From: DASYQD01 sp036005845 | GTDB taxonomy: Bacteria > Acidobacteriota > Thermoanaerobaculia > Multivoradales > JAIOJS01 | Assembly (NCBI GenBank): GCA_036005845.1 | Contig: DASYQD010000025.1 | Span: 43,912 to 107,911, forward strand | Reading direction: 5' to 3' | DNA length: 64,000 nucleotides | Part shown: piece by piece, positions 16,424 through 25,374 of the stretch | Position numbering within the stretch: position 1 is the first letter of the stretch | Layout of the letters: each line of letters begins with the position of its first letter | The notes under the pieces: model-generated | What the model was told of the DNA's origin: nothing | Database searches by the model: none | What the model saw: only the letters and a program-made list of their open reading frames with translations | Position numbers and translations under genes: made by a program

Positions 16424-18871
16424 GTGACCGCGACTACGACGCTCGTACGCGACCCCGTCTGCGGGATGACCTTCCCGCCCGAGAAGGCGAAGGCCACCTC
16501 GCAACACGAAGGCGAGACGATCTACTTCTGCTCTCCCGGGTGCAAGCAGAAGTTCGACACCGATCCGGATCGCTACGTTCGGCGGGCAGCGGATCCGCGG
16601 TCGCGCTCGGCGGCGCCGCCAACGGGGCGCGCCGGGGGGAGGGCTCCCAGCCGCGCGCAGCGAAGCGAGCACGGATGGGATACCCACCGGCAGGCGGGGA
16701 CCACGGAGGCGGCACCGGCGAGACGCGCGACCGCGTCGGACCAGCGTTCTGCAGCCATCGAGTGGACGTGCCCCATGCATCCCGAGATCGTCCGCGATCG
16801 CGCGGGGAGCTGCCCGATCTGCGGCATGGCGCTCGAGCCACGCACCATCACCGCGCACGAAGAGGAAAACCCCGAGCTCCGCAATATGACGCAGCGGTTC
16901 TGGGTGGCTGTAGCGCTCACCCTTCCGCTGCTGATTCTCACCATGGGTCGCGAATTGGCACCCGAGTTCGCGCAACGCCTCCTCTCGCCGAGCTCAACCT
17001 CGTGGCTCGAGCTGCTGCTCGCCACGCCCGTCGTGCTCTGGTGCGGCTGGCCCTTCTTCATCCGCGGCTGGCAGTCGATCGTCCATCGCTACCTCAACAT
17101 GTTCACCCTCATCGCCCTCGGTGTCGCCGTAGCGTGGACGTACAGCGTCGTCGCCACCGTGGCGCCGGGGATCTTCCCCGCCTCCTTCCGCGGCACGCAC
17201 GGCCGCGTCGGCGTCTACTTCGAAGCGGCCGCCGCGATCGTCGCCCTCGTGCTGCTCGGCCAGGTGCTCGAGCTGCGGGCGCGCAGCCGCACGGGGGCCG
17301 CCATCCGCGCGCTCCTCCAGCTCGCACCGCCGACCGCGCGTCGCGTCGCCGCCGACGGCAGCGAAACGGACGTGCCCCTCGAGCAGGTCCGTCCCGGCGA
17401 CCGGCTCCGCGTGCGTCCGGGCGAGCGCGTGCCCGTCGACGGCGTGGTCGTCGAAGGCCGCAGCGCCGTCGACGAGTCGATGGTCACCGGCGAGCCGATC
17501 CCCGTCGAGAAGGTCGGCGGCGCCAGCGTCATCGGCGGCACGCTCAATGGCACCGGCAGCATCCTCGTCGAAGCGCAGAAGGTCGGCGCCGACACGCTGC
17601 TCGCGCGCATCGTGCAGATGGTGGCCGACGCGCAGCGCAGCCGCGCGCCGATCCAGCGCCTCGCCGACCGCGTCGCCAGCTGGTTCGTGCCGGCGGTGGT
17701 GGCGGTCGCGCTCCTCGCCTTCGCCGCCTGGGCGATCTGGGGACCGCCGCCCGCGCTCGCCTACGCCATCGTCAACGCCGTCGCCGTCCTCATCATCGCC
17801 TGCCCGTGCGCGCTCGGCCTGGCGACGCCGATGTCGATCATGGTCGCCGCCGGCAAGGGCGCCTCGGCCGGCGTGCTGTTCAAGGATGCCACCGCCATCG
17901 AGCTGCTGCGTGACGTCGACACGCTCGTAGTCGACAAGACCGGCACGCTGACCGCGGGCAAGCCGAAGCTGGTGGACGTCGTCACCGCCGGCGGCATCGA
18001 CGAGACGGAGCTGCTGCGCCTCGCCGCCGGCCTCGAGGCCGCCAGCGAGCACCCGCTGGCGGCGGCGATCGTCGGCGGCGCCGCCGAGCGCGGCATCCGG
18101 CCGGCGAAGGCCCAGGACTTCGAGTCGATCACCGGCAAGGGTGTCGTCGGCCGCGTCGACGGCCGGCAGGTGGCCCTCGGCAACGCGGCGCTCTTCGCGC
18201 AGCTCGGCATCGACCTCGGCGAACTTCCCGCTCAGGCCGAGGAGCGCCGCCGCGACGGCCAGACGGTCATGCTCGCGGCGCTCGACGGCCGCGCCGCCGG
18301 CCTCGTCGCCGTCGCCGACCCGATCAAGCAAAGCGCGCGCGACGCGATCGCCGCCCTCCACCGCGAAGGCCTGCGCCTCGTCATGCTCACCGGCGACGGC
18401 AAGACCACCGCCGAGGCGGTGGCGCGCGAGCTCGGCATCGACGAGGTGATTGCCGAGGTGCTCCCCCACGAGAAGGCGGCGCAGGTGAAGCGGCTGCAGG
18501 GCGAAGGGCGCAAGGTCGCCATGGCCGGTGACGGCGTCAACGACGCGCCGGCGCTGGCGCAGGCCGACGTCGGCATCGCCATGGGCACCGGCACCGACGT
18601 GGCGATGGAGAGCGCCGGCGTCACCCTCGTCAAGGGCGACCTCGGCGCCATCGTGCGCGCGCGCCGCCTGTCGCGCGCGACGATGCGCAACATCCGCCAG
18701 AACCTCTTCTTCGCCTTCGTCTACAACGCGCTCGGCGTGCCCATCGCCGCCGGCGTGCTCTACCCGTTCACCGGCCTGCTGCTGTCGCCGATGATCGCCG
18801 CCGCGGCGATGAGCTTCAGCTCGGTGTCGGTGATCGCAAATGCCCTGAGGCTACGCGCCGTGCGGCTCTGA
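16424..18871 (+). CDS. copA: Cu(+)-translocating P1B-type ATPase with YHS and heavy-metal-binding N-terminal domains
   Basis: An 815-aa copper exporter. Domain order: YHS (residues about 9-52, DPVCGM and CSPGC), a 60-residue low-complexity linker (about 53-113), a heavy-metal-binding domain (about 115-139, CPMHPE and CPICGMALEP), transmembrane helices, actuator TGEP, ion site C460-P-C462, phosphorylation site D504-KTGT, HP motif (SEHPLA), and hinge GDGVNDAPALAQADVGIAMG. The CPC motif and the YHS/HMBD pairing mark a copper pump of the CopB/SilP-like branch; the usual N-terminal HMA domain is absent. GTG 16424 is chosen because GGGAGG lies six bases before it. Last gene of the rightward copper operon. 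Confidence 0.93.
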   Translation: MTATTTLVRDPVCGMTFPPEKAKATSQHEGETIYFCSPGCKQKFDTDPDRYVRRAADPRSRSAAPPTGRAGGRAPSRAQRSEHGWDTHRQAGTTEAAPARRATASDQRSAAIEWTCPMHPEIVRDRAGSCPICGMALEPRTITAHEEENPELRNMTQRFWVAVALTLPLLILTMGRELAPEFAQRLLSPSSTSWLELLLATPVVLWCGWPFFIRGWQSIVHRYLNMFTLIALGVAVAWTYSVVATVAPGIFPASFRGTHGRVGVYFEAAAAIVALVLLGQVLELRARSRTGAAIRALLQLAPPTARRVAADGSETDVPLEQVRPGDRLRVRPGERVPVDGVVVEGRSAVDESMVTGEPIPVEKVGGASVIGGTLNGTGSILVEAQKVGADTLLARIVQMVADAQRSRAPIQRLADRVASWFVPAVVAVALLAFAAWAIWGPPPALAYAIVNAVAVLIIACPCALGLATPMSIMVAAGKGASAGVLFKDATAIELLRDVDTLVVDKTGTLTAGKPKLVDVVTAGGIDETELLRLAAGLEAASEHPLAAAIVGGAAERGIRPAKAQDFESITGKGVVGRVDGRQVALGNAALFAQLGIDLGELPAQAEERRRDGQTVMLAALDGRAAGLVAVADPIKQSARDAIAALHREGLRLVMLTGDGKTTAEAVARELGIDEVIAEVLPHEKAAQVKRLQGEGRKVAMAGDGVNDAPALAQADVGIAMGTGTDVAMESAGVTLVKGDLGAIVRARRLSRATMRNIRQNLFFAFVYNALGVPIAAGVLYPFTGLLLSPMIAAAAMSFSSVSVIANALRLRAVRL

Positions 18872-18953
18872 CGTCGGCGCAGCGGCTATCGATCGCGGCG
18901 TCTCTCGCGCGTCTCAGCATCCGTTCCTGCGCGGACAATGACCTCGCCAGCAC

Positions 18954-19670
18954 CTATTGCCCGTTCCATTCCTGATAGCCGTAAAGCGCGAGGCTGAGAC
19001 GCCCCATCGCCTTCGCAGGAAGGCCCGCATCCCCTTGATACAGTGTTTGAATCACTTCATCTTGGCGCCTCTTGAACGCGTCGCCATCCAGCCCCTGCAA
19101 TTGCCCAAGGCCGTAACTATCAGCTTCGCGTTGTGCGGCTTGGATCGTGTCAAGGGCGTTTTGGATGTCGGCCATCGCGGCGGGAATGCGGCTCCTGTCA
19201 CCGCTGACGTTAATGCGGATTTTCACTAGCGTCAGCTTCAGGCCAATCGCCGTCGACAAGGTCGAGAATGCAAAAGAGCGATAGCGCGGGTCCGATAGTT
19301 TAGAGATTCCCAACACAAGTAGCGAATTCGGGCCCAACGCGTCATTCACCTGGCTCATGAAGAGCGTCGTGCCGGCATCGACGGCACCCCTGTCGATCTT
19401 CGCCCGGTCGTAATCGGCCTTGAACCAACTGTACGCGGTTTCCACGTGCGCCGCTGCATCGCGGATCTCGACGTCGGTCAGCTCGTTGGAGAAGAACGCC
19501 TTCAAATCCTCGGTTTGCATCAGTGCGATTTCTTCCGCACTCGGCCCACTCGAGGGTAACAGTCCTCCCAGAACCTCGCTGAGCACTGCCGCAGCGAACG
19601 CTCCTTTTGGACCGGCGGCCCCCAGCATCGTCACCGCCATACCGGGCATCTTCGCGCCAATATCCGTCAT
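18954..19670 (-). CDS. Protein of unknown function, lower GC than surroundings
   Basis: A 238-aa protein with no recognised family. The N-terminus (about residues 8-38) is Gly/Ala/Leu-rich and hydrophobic without a clear cleavage site. The rest is largely helical, with ELTDVEIRDAAAHVETAYSWFKADYDRAK and a Leu-rich central part (ALGPNSLLVLGISKL). Start ATG 19670 has a GGAGGT site five bases upstream. Base composition is visibly lower in GC than the flanks, suggesting acquisition. It is the last gene of the leftward sigma factor-kinase cluster, so it may be an output of that pathway. A membrane-active helical protein is possible, but nothing proves it. Confidence 0.6.
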   Translation of the reverse strand: MTDIGAKMPGMAVTMLGAAGPKGAFAAAVLSEVLGGLLPSSGPSAEEIALMQTEDLKAFFSNELTDVEIRDAAAHVETAYSWFKADYDRAKIDRGAVDAGTTLFMSQVNDALGPNSLLVLGISKLSDPRYRSFAFSTLSTAIGLKLTLVKIRINVSGDRSRIPAAMADIQNALDTIQAAQREADSYGLGQLQGLDGDAFKRRQDEVIQTLYQGDAGLPAKAMGRLSLALYGYQEWNGQ

Positions 19671-19757
19671 ATGACACCTCCACAATTGGAAGACTCCGGT
19701 GATTCCGCCGACAGAGCCACCTCGAAAAATCCCCGCCGCCATCGTCAGATCGGCACG

Positions 19758-20234
19758 CTACTGACTGCCGTCGTCGTGGATCTTGGGGTCGTCCCAGATC
19801 AGCTCGCTATCGCCGACGACGACGGCCAGCCGATAGAACCAGCCCCCATCGGACCCGAGGTCGAAGACCAGGTCGGTGAAGGTCTCTTGGGAGTCCTCCG
19901 CGGGATAGACCGCCGGCACGACACTGCAGACGCGGCAAGTCGACATCGGGGGCGGCAGGCTCGGCAGCGGGCACCAGCGCCCCCCGGGCGGAATCGGGGA
20001 AAGCTCATCCGCGGAGATCTCGAACCCCGCGAGCCGGATCTGCGGTTCGTCATCCGGCACGGTCGCGGTCTTGAGGTGGAACTGGATGACCCTGCCGACG
20101 ATGGGCGGATAGATGGCTCCATTCTGGAAGACCTCCCAGCCACGGGTTGAGCCGGGGGAGGAGAACGAGAACTTGCGGGTGCTCTCGTCGAACTGCACGT
20201 TGACGACGAGGTTCGGCAGCACGGGCTCGGGCAT
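19758..20234 (-). CDS. Protein of unknown function in the sigma factor-kinase cluster
   Basis: A 158-aa protein without signal peptide. It looks beta-rich: LVVNVQFDESTRKFSFSS, GRVIQFHLKTATVPDD and LVFDLGSDGGWFYRLAVVVGD. A central Pro-rich segment carries three Cys (WCPLPSLPP, then TCRVCSVVP). No family recognised. ATG 20234 is chosen because AGAAAGGAAA lies just upstream; the in-frame extension to 20303 lacks support. It follows the kinase by 101 bases on the same strand, which makes it a candidate substrate or target, by context only. Confidence 0.6.
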   Translation of the reverse strand: MPEPVLPNLVVNVQFDESTRKFSFSSPGSTRGWEVFQNGAIYPPIVGRVIQFHLKTATVPDDEPQIRLAGFEISADELSPIPPGGRWCPLPSLPPPMSTCRVCSVVPAVYPAEDSQETFTDLVFDLGSDGGWFYRLAVVVGDSELIWDDPKIHDDGSQ

Positions 20235-20335
20235 GGTCGTTTCCTTTCTTCGTGGCTGCCCGCGGGCGCCACGGTTGCGGAGGTTCACTCCATCTCTCGC
20301 CAAGCGAGGGAAAAGGAGGACATCGACTCGCGACG

Positions 20336-22978
20336 TCAGCGCGGGAAGAGCCCGGAGAGCCCGGGCTCCGCATAGCTCTGCGCGGCCAGCTGCTCTTCGG
20401 CAAGCCGTGCCTCGGCGAGGCGGCCGAGGCAGCGCAGGGCCACCGCCCAGGGAGCCAGCAGGCGACCGTCACGGCTGCCGCGGATGAAGGGCGCGATCGT
20501 CTTCGTGGCGCGCTGGAAATCGGCCGTGGCGGCCCCTGGTGAGCTATCGGCACTGCCACGCAGCAGGTAGCTCTGGCTGAGCCAGCGGTGCACCTCGCGA
20601 TCGCTGGGTCGTGACGCCGCGAGCTCGGCGAGGATGTCCACCGCGCCCTGCACTGCGGCGCCGGCCGGCTCGCCACGCGCCTGCTGCAGGAGGGCGAGGT
20701 GATAGAGGCCGATGGCCTTGGTGCGGCGCCAGGCGTGAGGCGATTCGAGCGCCAGCAGCTCGTCCATGATCCGGCGCTCGGCCTGCAACGACGCTTCCGC
20801 CCGTGCCAAGTCGCCCCTGGCGTAGGCGGCCCTGCCGAGGTTGAGGTGACTCCAGGCCAGCTTGAACCGCCACGAGGTGTTGGCCGGATCGTGCGCTCCG
20901 AGCGCGGTGAAGATCGCTCGCGCCTGTTCGAAGTGCGCGGCAGCCGCGGGCCAATCTCCCAACAGCGAGAGCTGGATCCCCAGGCGGCTGTGGCTGGTGC
21001 CGAAGAGGTCTCGCAGCTCGAAGCTCGTCGGATCGGCCGCCAGCAGCGACTTGCGGAGGTCGAATTCCGCCCGCAGTTGCTCGCCCGCCTCGCGCAAGCG
21101 GCCGAGGTCCTGCAGGACCACGCCGACCGTGTTGTGGGTCGCCGCCATGTCGGACCGCGTGTCACGGTTCGCCGGCTCGGCGGCAATCAGGTCTTTGTCG
21201 ATGGTCAGGGTGGCGAGGAACTGCGCCAGCGCCTCGTCGAGACGGCCCTCGGCCTGGAGCAGCGAGCCGAGGTTGCTGTGCGCGTAGGAGAGCTCGCGCC
21301 GCCACTCGAGCTTGGCGGGGTCCTGCTTCACCAGGCGCCGCGAGAGGTCGAGGTACGCTTCGAAGGGCTTTCGCGCCGCGGCGAGATCGCCCTGCTGCCA
21401 GTGGACGTAGCCCACCCAGTACTCGCTCTGGCCGAGGGCGAAGAGCCGTTCGCCGTCGTCGGGCGCCAGCTCGGCCAGGCGGCGGGCGAGGGCCAGCGAC
21501 TGCTCCATCGGTGCCGCCGCGCCGGCTAGATTGCCCTGCTTGATGCGCACGTCGCCGATCTGGTGGAGCATCTGCGACCGGCGCAGCAGCTCGGCCTCGC
21601 TGAGCTCGTCGGGCGGCACCGCCGCGAAGTATTTCGTCGCCGCGTCGCCGACGGCGTCGAGGACGTCGAGGCGGCCCAGGGACTCGAGCTTCTCGTACAG
21701 GTCCACCACGGTGAAGCGGATCAGCTGCTCGGCCTGGCCCTGGCGCATCTCGGCGCGCTGGCGCGCCGCGTCGGCGCGCAACGCGAAGATGGTCACACCT
21801 ACCGCGCCGACGAGCAGGCTCGCCGCCGCCGCCGCCGCCATGCCGCTGAGCAGCTTGTTGCGCAGCACGAAGCGCGTCAGGCGATAGGCGAGGCTCGCGG
21901 CGTAGGCCTCGACCACCTCGCCGTCGAGATACCGCTGGAGGTCCGCGGCCACCGCTCGCGCGGAGGCGTAGCGCTGGTCGGGATCGCGAGCGGTACAGCG
22001 CATGACGATCGCGTCGAGCTCTACCGGCAGGGTCGGCAGGCGTTGGTGCGGCGGCGGCAGCTCCCCGTGCAGGGCCTGGCGCAGGACGTCCACGGTATCC
22101 GTGCCCTGCAACGGCAGTTCGCCGGTGAGCAGCCGGTAGATGGTGATGCCCAGGCTGTAGACGTCCGAGCGGCGGTCGAGCGCGGCCGGCACGCCGCTGA
22201 GCCGTTCCGGCGCGATGTAGTGCGGCGTGCCGGCGATCGCGGTGGCCGCCAGCGAATCCGCGTCGCCGAGCTCGGTGGCGAGTCCGAAGTCGGTGACCAG
22301 GGCGTTGAGCTCGCCGTCGGGAGTCCGCTCGACGAGGACGTTCGAGGGCTTCACGTCGCGGTGCAGCAGCCCTTCGCGATGCGCGGCGTGGAGCCCTTCG
22401 GCGGCCTGCGCGAGGAGCTTCACCTTGTGCTCCAGCGACAGCGTGGCGCCAATGTCGGCGAGCGTGCCGGCGGCGACGTAGCGCATGGATATGAAGGGCT
22501 CACCGTCGAGCTCGCCGCTGTCGTAGATCTCCAGCACGTGTTCGTGCTGCACCCGCGCCTGCGCGCGCGCCTCGCCGAGGAAGAGGCGCAGGACGGCGGG
22601 ATCTTCGTGGGTGAGGAACTTGAGCGCCACGGAGCGGCCGAGCTGGCGGTCGAAGGCAAGGACGACGCGTCCCATGCCGCCTTCTCCCAGACACTTTCCG
22701 AGCTCGTAACGCTCGCCGGCCGACAGCGCCGCTCCCACCGCCGGTGGTTCGCGCGCATCCGCACCGCCAGCCAAGCGGGCGGCGGCAGGCGTGGCGAGAA
22801 ATGATGCGTAGAGGCTTGCGGCGGCAGCGACGCGGCGGCCCGCCTCGGCAGCCAGGGTCGCGTCGAGCGTGGCGAGTTCGCGCAGGTAGGCCTCACGCTC
22901 CGCACCGTCGAGCCCGGCGGCGGTCAACACCGCGTCGCCAAGGCGCAGCTCGGTGCTCGATGCCGGCGTTTTGATCAC
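20336..22978 (-). CDS. Membrane serine/threonine protein kinase with TPR repeats
   Basis: An 880-aa kinase. A helical N-terminal part (about residues 1-85) precedes the kinase domain (about 92-355): Gly-rich loop LGEGGMGRV, catalytic Lys in VALKFL, HRDVKPSN catalytic loop, DFGLA, and an intact APERLSG. A single transmembrane helix (SGMAAAAAASLLVGAVGVTIF, about 395-417) precedes a long C-terminal TPR region (about 440-860). The topology is a Pkn-type receptor with TPRs outside the membrane. GTG 22978 overlaps the sigma-factor stop (GTGA), so the two are translationally coupled, a known pairing in Acidobacteriota and Planctomycetota. The kinase may regulate the sigma factor or relay its activation. 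Confidence 0.85.
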   Translation of the reverse strand: MIKTPASSTELRLGDAVLTAAGLDGAEREAYLRELATLDATLAAEAGRRVAAAASLYASFLATPAAARLAGGADAREPPAVGAALSAGERYELGKCLGEGGMGRVVLAFDRQLGRSVALKFLTHEDPAVLRLFLGEARAQARVQHEHVLEIYDSGELDGEPFISMRYVAAGTLADIGATLSLEHKVKLLAQAAEGLHAAHREGLLHRDVKPSNVLVERTPDGELNALVTDFGLATELGDADSLAATAIAGTPHYIAPERLSGVPAALDRRSDVYSLGITIYRLLTGELPLQGTDTVDVLRQALHGELPPPHQRLPTLPVELDAIVMRCTARDPDQRYASARAVAADLQRYLDGEVVEAYAASLAYRLTRFVLRNKLLSGMAAAAAASLLVGAVGVTIFALRADAARQRAEMRQGQAEQLIRFTVVDLYEKLESLGRLDVLDAVGDAATKYFAAVPPDELSEAELLRRSQMLHQIGDVRIKQGNLAGAAAPMEQSLALARRLAELAPDDGERLFALGQSEYWVGYVHWQQGDLAAARKPFEAYLDLSRRLVKQDPAKLEWRRELSYAHSNLGSLLQAEGRLDEALAQFLATLTIDKDLIAAEPANRDTRSDMAATHNTVGVVLQDLGRLREAGEQLRAEFDLRKSLLAADPTSFELRDLFGTSHSRLGIQLSLLGDWPAAAAHFEQARAIFTALGAHDPANTSWRFKLAWSHLNLGRAAYARGDLARAEASLQAERRIMDELLALESPHAWRRTKAIGLYHLALLQQARGEPAGAAVQGAVDILAELAASRPSDREVHRWLSQSYLLRGSADSSPGAATADFQRATKTIAPFIRGSRDGRLLAPWAVALRCLGRLAEARLAEEQLAAQSYAEPGLSGLFPR

Positions 22979-23556
22979 GCCGTCGCCCTGAGCTCTCCGT
23001 GAAGCCAGATCCGCACGGTCTTCCAATCGCGGACCACGGTGCGCGGCGTCACCGCGAGGACGTCCGCCGTCTCTTCGACCGACAGCCCGGCGAAATAGCG
23101 CAGCTCGACGAGTTGCTCGTGGCGCGGCTCGAGCTGGGCCAGCTTCCCGAGCGCCTCATGGACCGCCAGGACCTCTTCGGGGCGGAAGGCGACCGGATCG
23201 GCCGCCTCGCGCAGCGTTCCCTCGAGCGCCAGGACTTCCCCGTCGCCTCGCTTGCTGGCCATTTGACGGCGCGCTTCGTCGGCAAGCACGAAGCGCATGG
23301 CGCGGGCGGCGACGGCGAAGAAGTGGCGGCGATCGTTCCAGTCCACCTCGCTGCCGAGCAGCCGAAGATAAGCCTTGTGAACCAGGCTCGTGGCCTGATG
23401 CCGGGCTCCCCGTCCCTGCCGGCGCAGCACGCCGCGAGCGAGGCTCTTGAGCTCGCCGTAGAGCAGATGCCAGAGCCTGTCCTGGGCTTCGCCGTTACCA
23501 CTCTTCCAGGCTTGGAGGAGACGGGTGATCTCGCCGCTTTTCTCGTCGCTCGGCAT
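22975..23556 (-). CDS. ECF-family RNA polymerase sigma factor
   Basis: A 193-aa sigma factor of the Sigma70_ECF group. Region 2 covers about residues 10-95 (LWHLLYGELKSLARGVLRR, then TSLVHKAYLRLL, DRRHFFAVAARAMRFVLADEARR). Region 4 covers about 130-185 (LVELRYFAGLSVEETADVL followed by TPRTVVRDWKTVRIWL). TSLVHEAYLRL and the HFFAVAA motif are hallmarks of the group found with serine/threonine kinases. No anti-sigma factor gene is present; the coupled kinase at 20336-22978 probably takes that regulatory place. A palindrome lies 63 bases upstream of the start. Confidence 0.88.
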   Translation of the reverse strand: MPSDEKSGEITRLLQAWKSGNGEAQDRLWHLLYGELKSLARGVLRRQGRGARHQATSLVHKAYLRLLGSEVDWNDRRHFFAVAARAMRFVLADEARRQMASKRGDGEVLALEGTLREAADPVAFRPEEVLAVHEALGKLAQLEPRHEQLVELRYFAGLSVEETADVLAVTPRTVVRDWKTVRIWLHGELRATA

Positions 23557-23618
23557 GTCGGGGGTGGCGGAGAGGCCGCAAGCCCCCCCGCCGGAAAGCC
23601 GATCTCAAAGGATTTGAA

Positions 23619-23632
23619 GTGAAAGCGTTCAC
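23619..23632. promoter_or_regulatory. Palindrome upstream of the ECF sigma factor
   Basis: GTGAA-AGCG-TTCAC has perfect five-base arms in the 237-base spacer between the sigma-factor gene and the divergent exported-protein gene. It is a possible binding site or part of the autoregulated promoter. Confidence 0.3.
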
Positions 23633-23793
23633 AGCTGACCACAATTCGTCGCGCAGAGCAACTTCGTCCCCGGATAGGTCGACGCGACGTCGGCGGGATG
23701 TCGCCCTTTGGCGGCCGTTTGCGATGGAGGGGTAGTGAACCCGCGGGCTACGTGGCCCGGGCAAACGCAAACGACCGCGACAGGGAGACTGTG

Positions 23794-24243
23794 ATGAAAA
23801 GACTAGTGGCAGCTGTGATGATCCTTACGGCGACCGTGACGTTCACCGGAGAGGCGCTGGCGCAGAGCGTGCGCCCATTCACGCTGCGGGGAACGACCGC
23901 GGTCATCGGGAATCCCTTTGCTCCCGGCGGCGCCGTCATGGAAGGCGCCGGCACGGCGACCCACCTCGGCGAGTGGACCAACGAAGGCCCGGTCTTCTTC
24001 GACGCCAGCAGCGGCCCTCCCTTCGCGGCCACGGCGATCGCCCGCTTCACCGCCGCCAACGGCGATCTGTTGGAGGTCCTGCTCACCGGGACGGTCACCG
24101 CGTCGCTGGTGGCCACCGCCACCTACCACATCGTCGGCGGCACCGGGCGCTTCGCCGAGGCTTCGGGTCAAGGCGACTTCTTGGCCGAGCCGAATCCGGA
24201 TGGCACGCTGACGTACACGGCTGCAGGAACGATCGCCTACTGA
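23794..24243 (+). CDS. Exported beta protein of unknown function
   Basis: A 149-aa protein with a signal peptide (residues 1-23, MKRLVAAVMILTATVTFTGE, cleavage near ALAQ). The mature domain is a small beta barrel; the ending TYHIVGGTGRFAEASGQG is the pattern common in secreted bacterial dirigent or allene-oxide-cyclase-like barrels. ATG 23794 is used because CAGGGAG lies eight bases upstream and the signal peptide starts there. It is divergent from the sigma-factor operon and could be one of its targets, but there is no direct evidence. Confidence 0.7.
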   Translation: MKRLVAAVMILTATVTFTGEALAQSVRPFTLRGTTAVIGNPFAPGGAVMEGAGTATHLGEWTNEGPVFFDASSGPPFAATAIARFTAANGDLLEVLLTGTVTASLVATATYHIVGGTGRFAEASGQGDFLAEPNPDGTLTYTAAGTIAY

Positions 24244-24402
24244 CCCGCGGCTAGGCGCGCAGTCCAGGAAGGGGGTTCCTCACGGGCCCCCGTCATGGAC
24301 TCCCAGCGCATGTCCGCGCGGCCCAGTTTTACTCGAGCGCCCCGACCGCTCCATGGTCGAGGTGGCGTCGAGAGCATCGATGTGACCAGCTAGGATCGCA
24401 GC

Positions 24403-25374
24403 ATGAGCTCGCGCCTGCGCGCTCGCCGGCTGACGGTCGCCGCGACGGCACTACTCGGCTGCCTCGGCGCCGCCGCCTGCAATGGCAGCGGCGGGGGCTC
24501 GCCGACCGATCCCGGCGGCAACATCACGCTGGCGCTCACCGCCACGCCGCTGACCATTCCAGTCAACGGCCGGTCGCAGATCGTGGCGCAGGTGACGGCG
24601 ACGGGCGGCGCCTCGCGCGAGGGTTTGCGCGTCGTCCTCGCCACCAATCTCGGCACGCTCGACTCGACGCAGCTGGTGACCGACGCCACCGGCCGCGCCG
24701 AGACGACGCTGCGCGCCGGCACGAGCAGCGGCACCGCGCACGTCACCGGCACGCTGGAGGGGCGCGCCACCGCGGCGACCGACGTGCGCATCGGGCTCGA
24801 TCGCGTGGTGACGCTGCAGGTCGAGCCGTCTACCATCGCCGGCAGCGAGACGGCCACGGTCACGGTCTTTGCGTTCGAGGGCACCGGCGAGCCGGTGCCG
24901 GCGCGCACCGAGGTCACGCTGAGCACCGACCGCGGCCAGCTCGGCGCCACGCGGCTGCTGACCGACAACCAGGGCGCGGCGATCACTTCGCTGCGCACCG
25001 GCGGCGCGACGGGGACGGCGCACCTGACCGCGAGCGTTTCCGGCGGGCCCGCGGCGACGGCGCAAGCGACGCTGCTCGCGGCGCCGCCGAGCGGCACCAT
25101 CGTCCGGCTCACCGCCAGCCCGCCGCAGACGCCCGCCAACGGCACGACGACGATCACCGTGCTGGTGGCCGACGCGACCGGCGCGCCGCTCTCCGGTGTC
25201 GAGGTCGAGCTCGGCACCACCCTCGGCATCTTCGACAACACGCGGCTGCACACCGACACCAGCGGCCTCGCCACCACCACGCTGCGCGGCGACGGCCGGC
25301 GCGGCATGGCGACGTTGAGCGCACACCTCGCCGGCACCGCGATCACCGTCCGCACCACGGTGCGCTTCACGTGA
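24403..25374 (+). CDS. Lipoprotein with three bacterial Ig-like (Big_1) repeats
   Basis: A 323-aa surface protein. A lipobox (LGCLGAAAC, Cys26) is followed by a Gly/Ser linker and three Ig-like domains at about residues 42-135, 138-230 and 236-323. Each begins with a pattern such as LTATPLTIPVNGRSQIVAQV and contains V.L.T..G.L and TD..G.A...L.. as in invasin-type Big_1 domains. The conserved aspartate/threonine turns repeat regularly, confirming internal duplication. It is probably an adhesion or structural protein on the outer membrane. Its stop overlaps the following DinB-family start (GTGA). Confidence 0.8.
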   Translation: MSSRLRARRLTVAATALLGCLGAAACNGSGGGSPTDPGGNITLALTATPLTIPVNGRSQIVAQVTATGGASREGLRVVLATNLGTLDSTQLVTDATGRAETTLRAGTSSGTAHVTGTLEGRATAATDVRIGLDRVVTLQVEPSTIAGSETATVTVFAFEGTGEPVPARTEVTLSTDRGQLGATRLLTDNQGAAITSLRTGGATGTAHLTASVSGGPAATAQATLLAAPPSGTIVRLTASPPQTPANGTTTITVLVADATGAPLSGVEVELGTTLGIFDNTRLHTDTSGLATTTLRGDGRRGMATLSAHLAGTAITVRTTVRFT

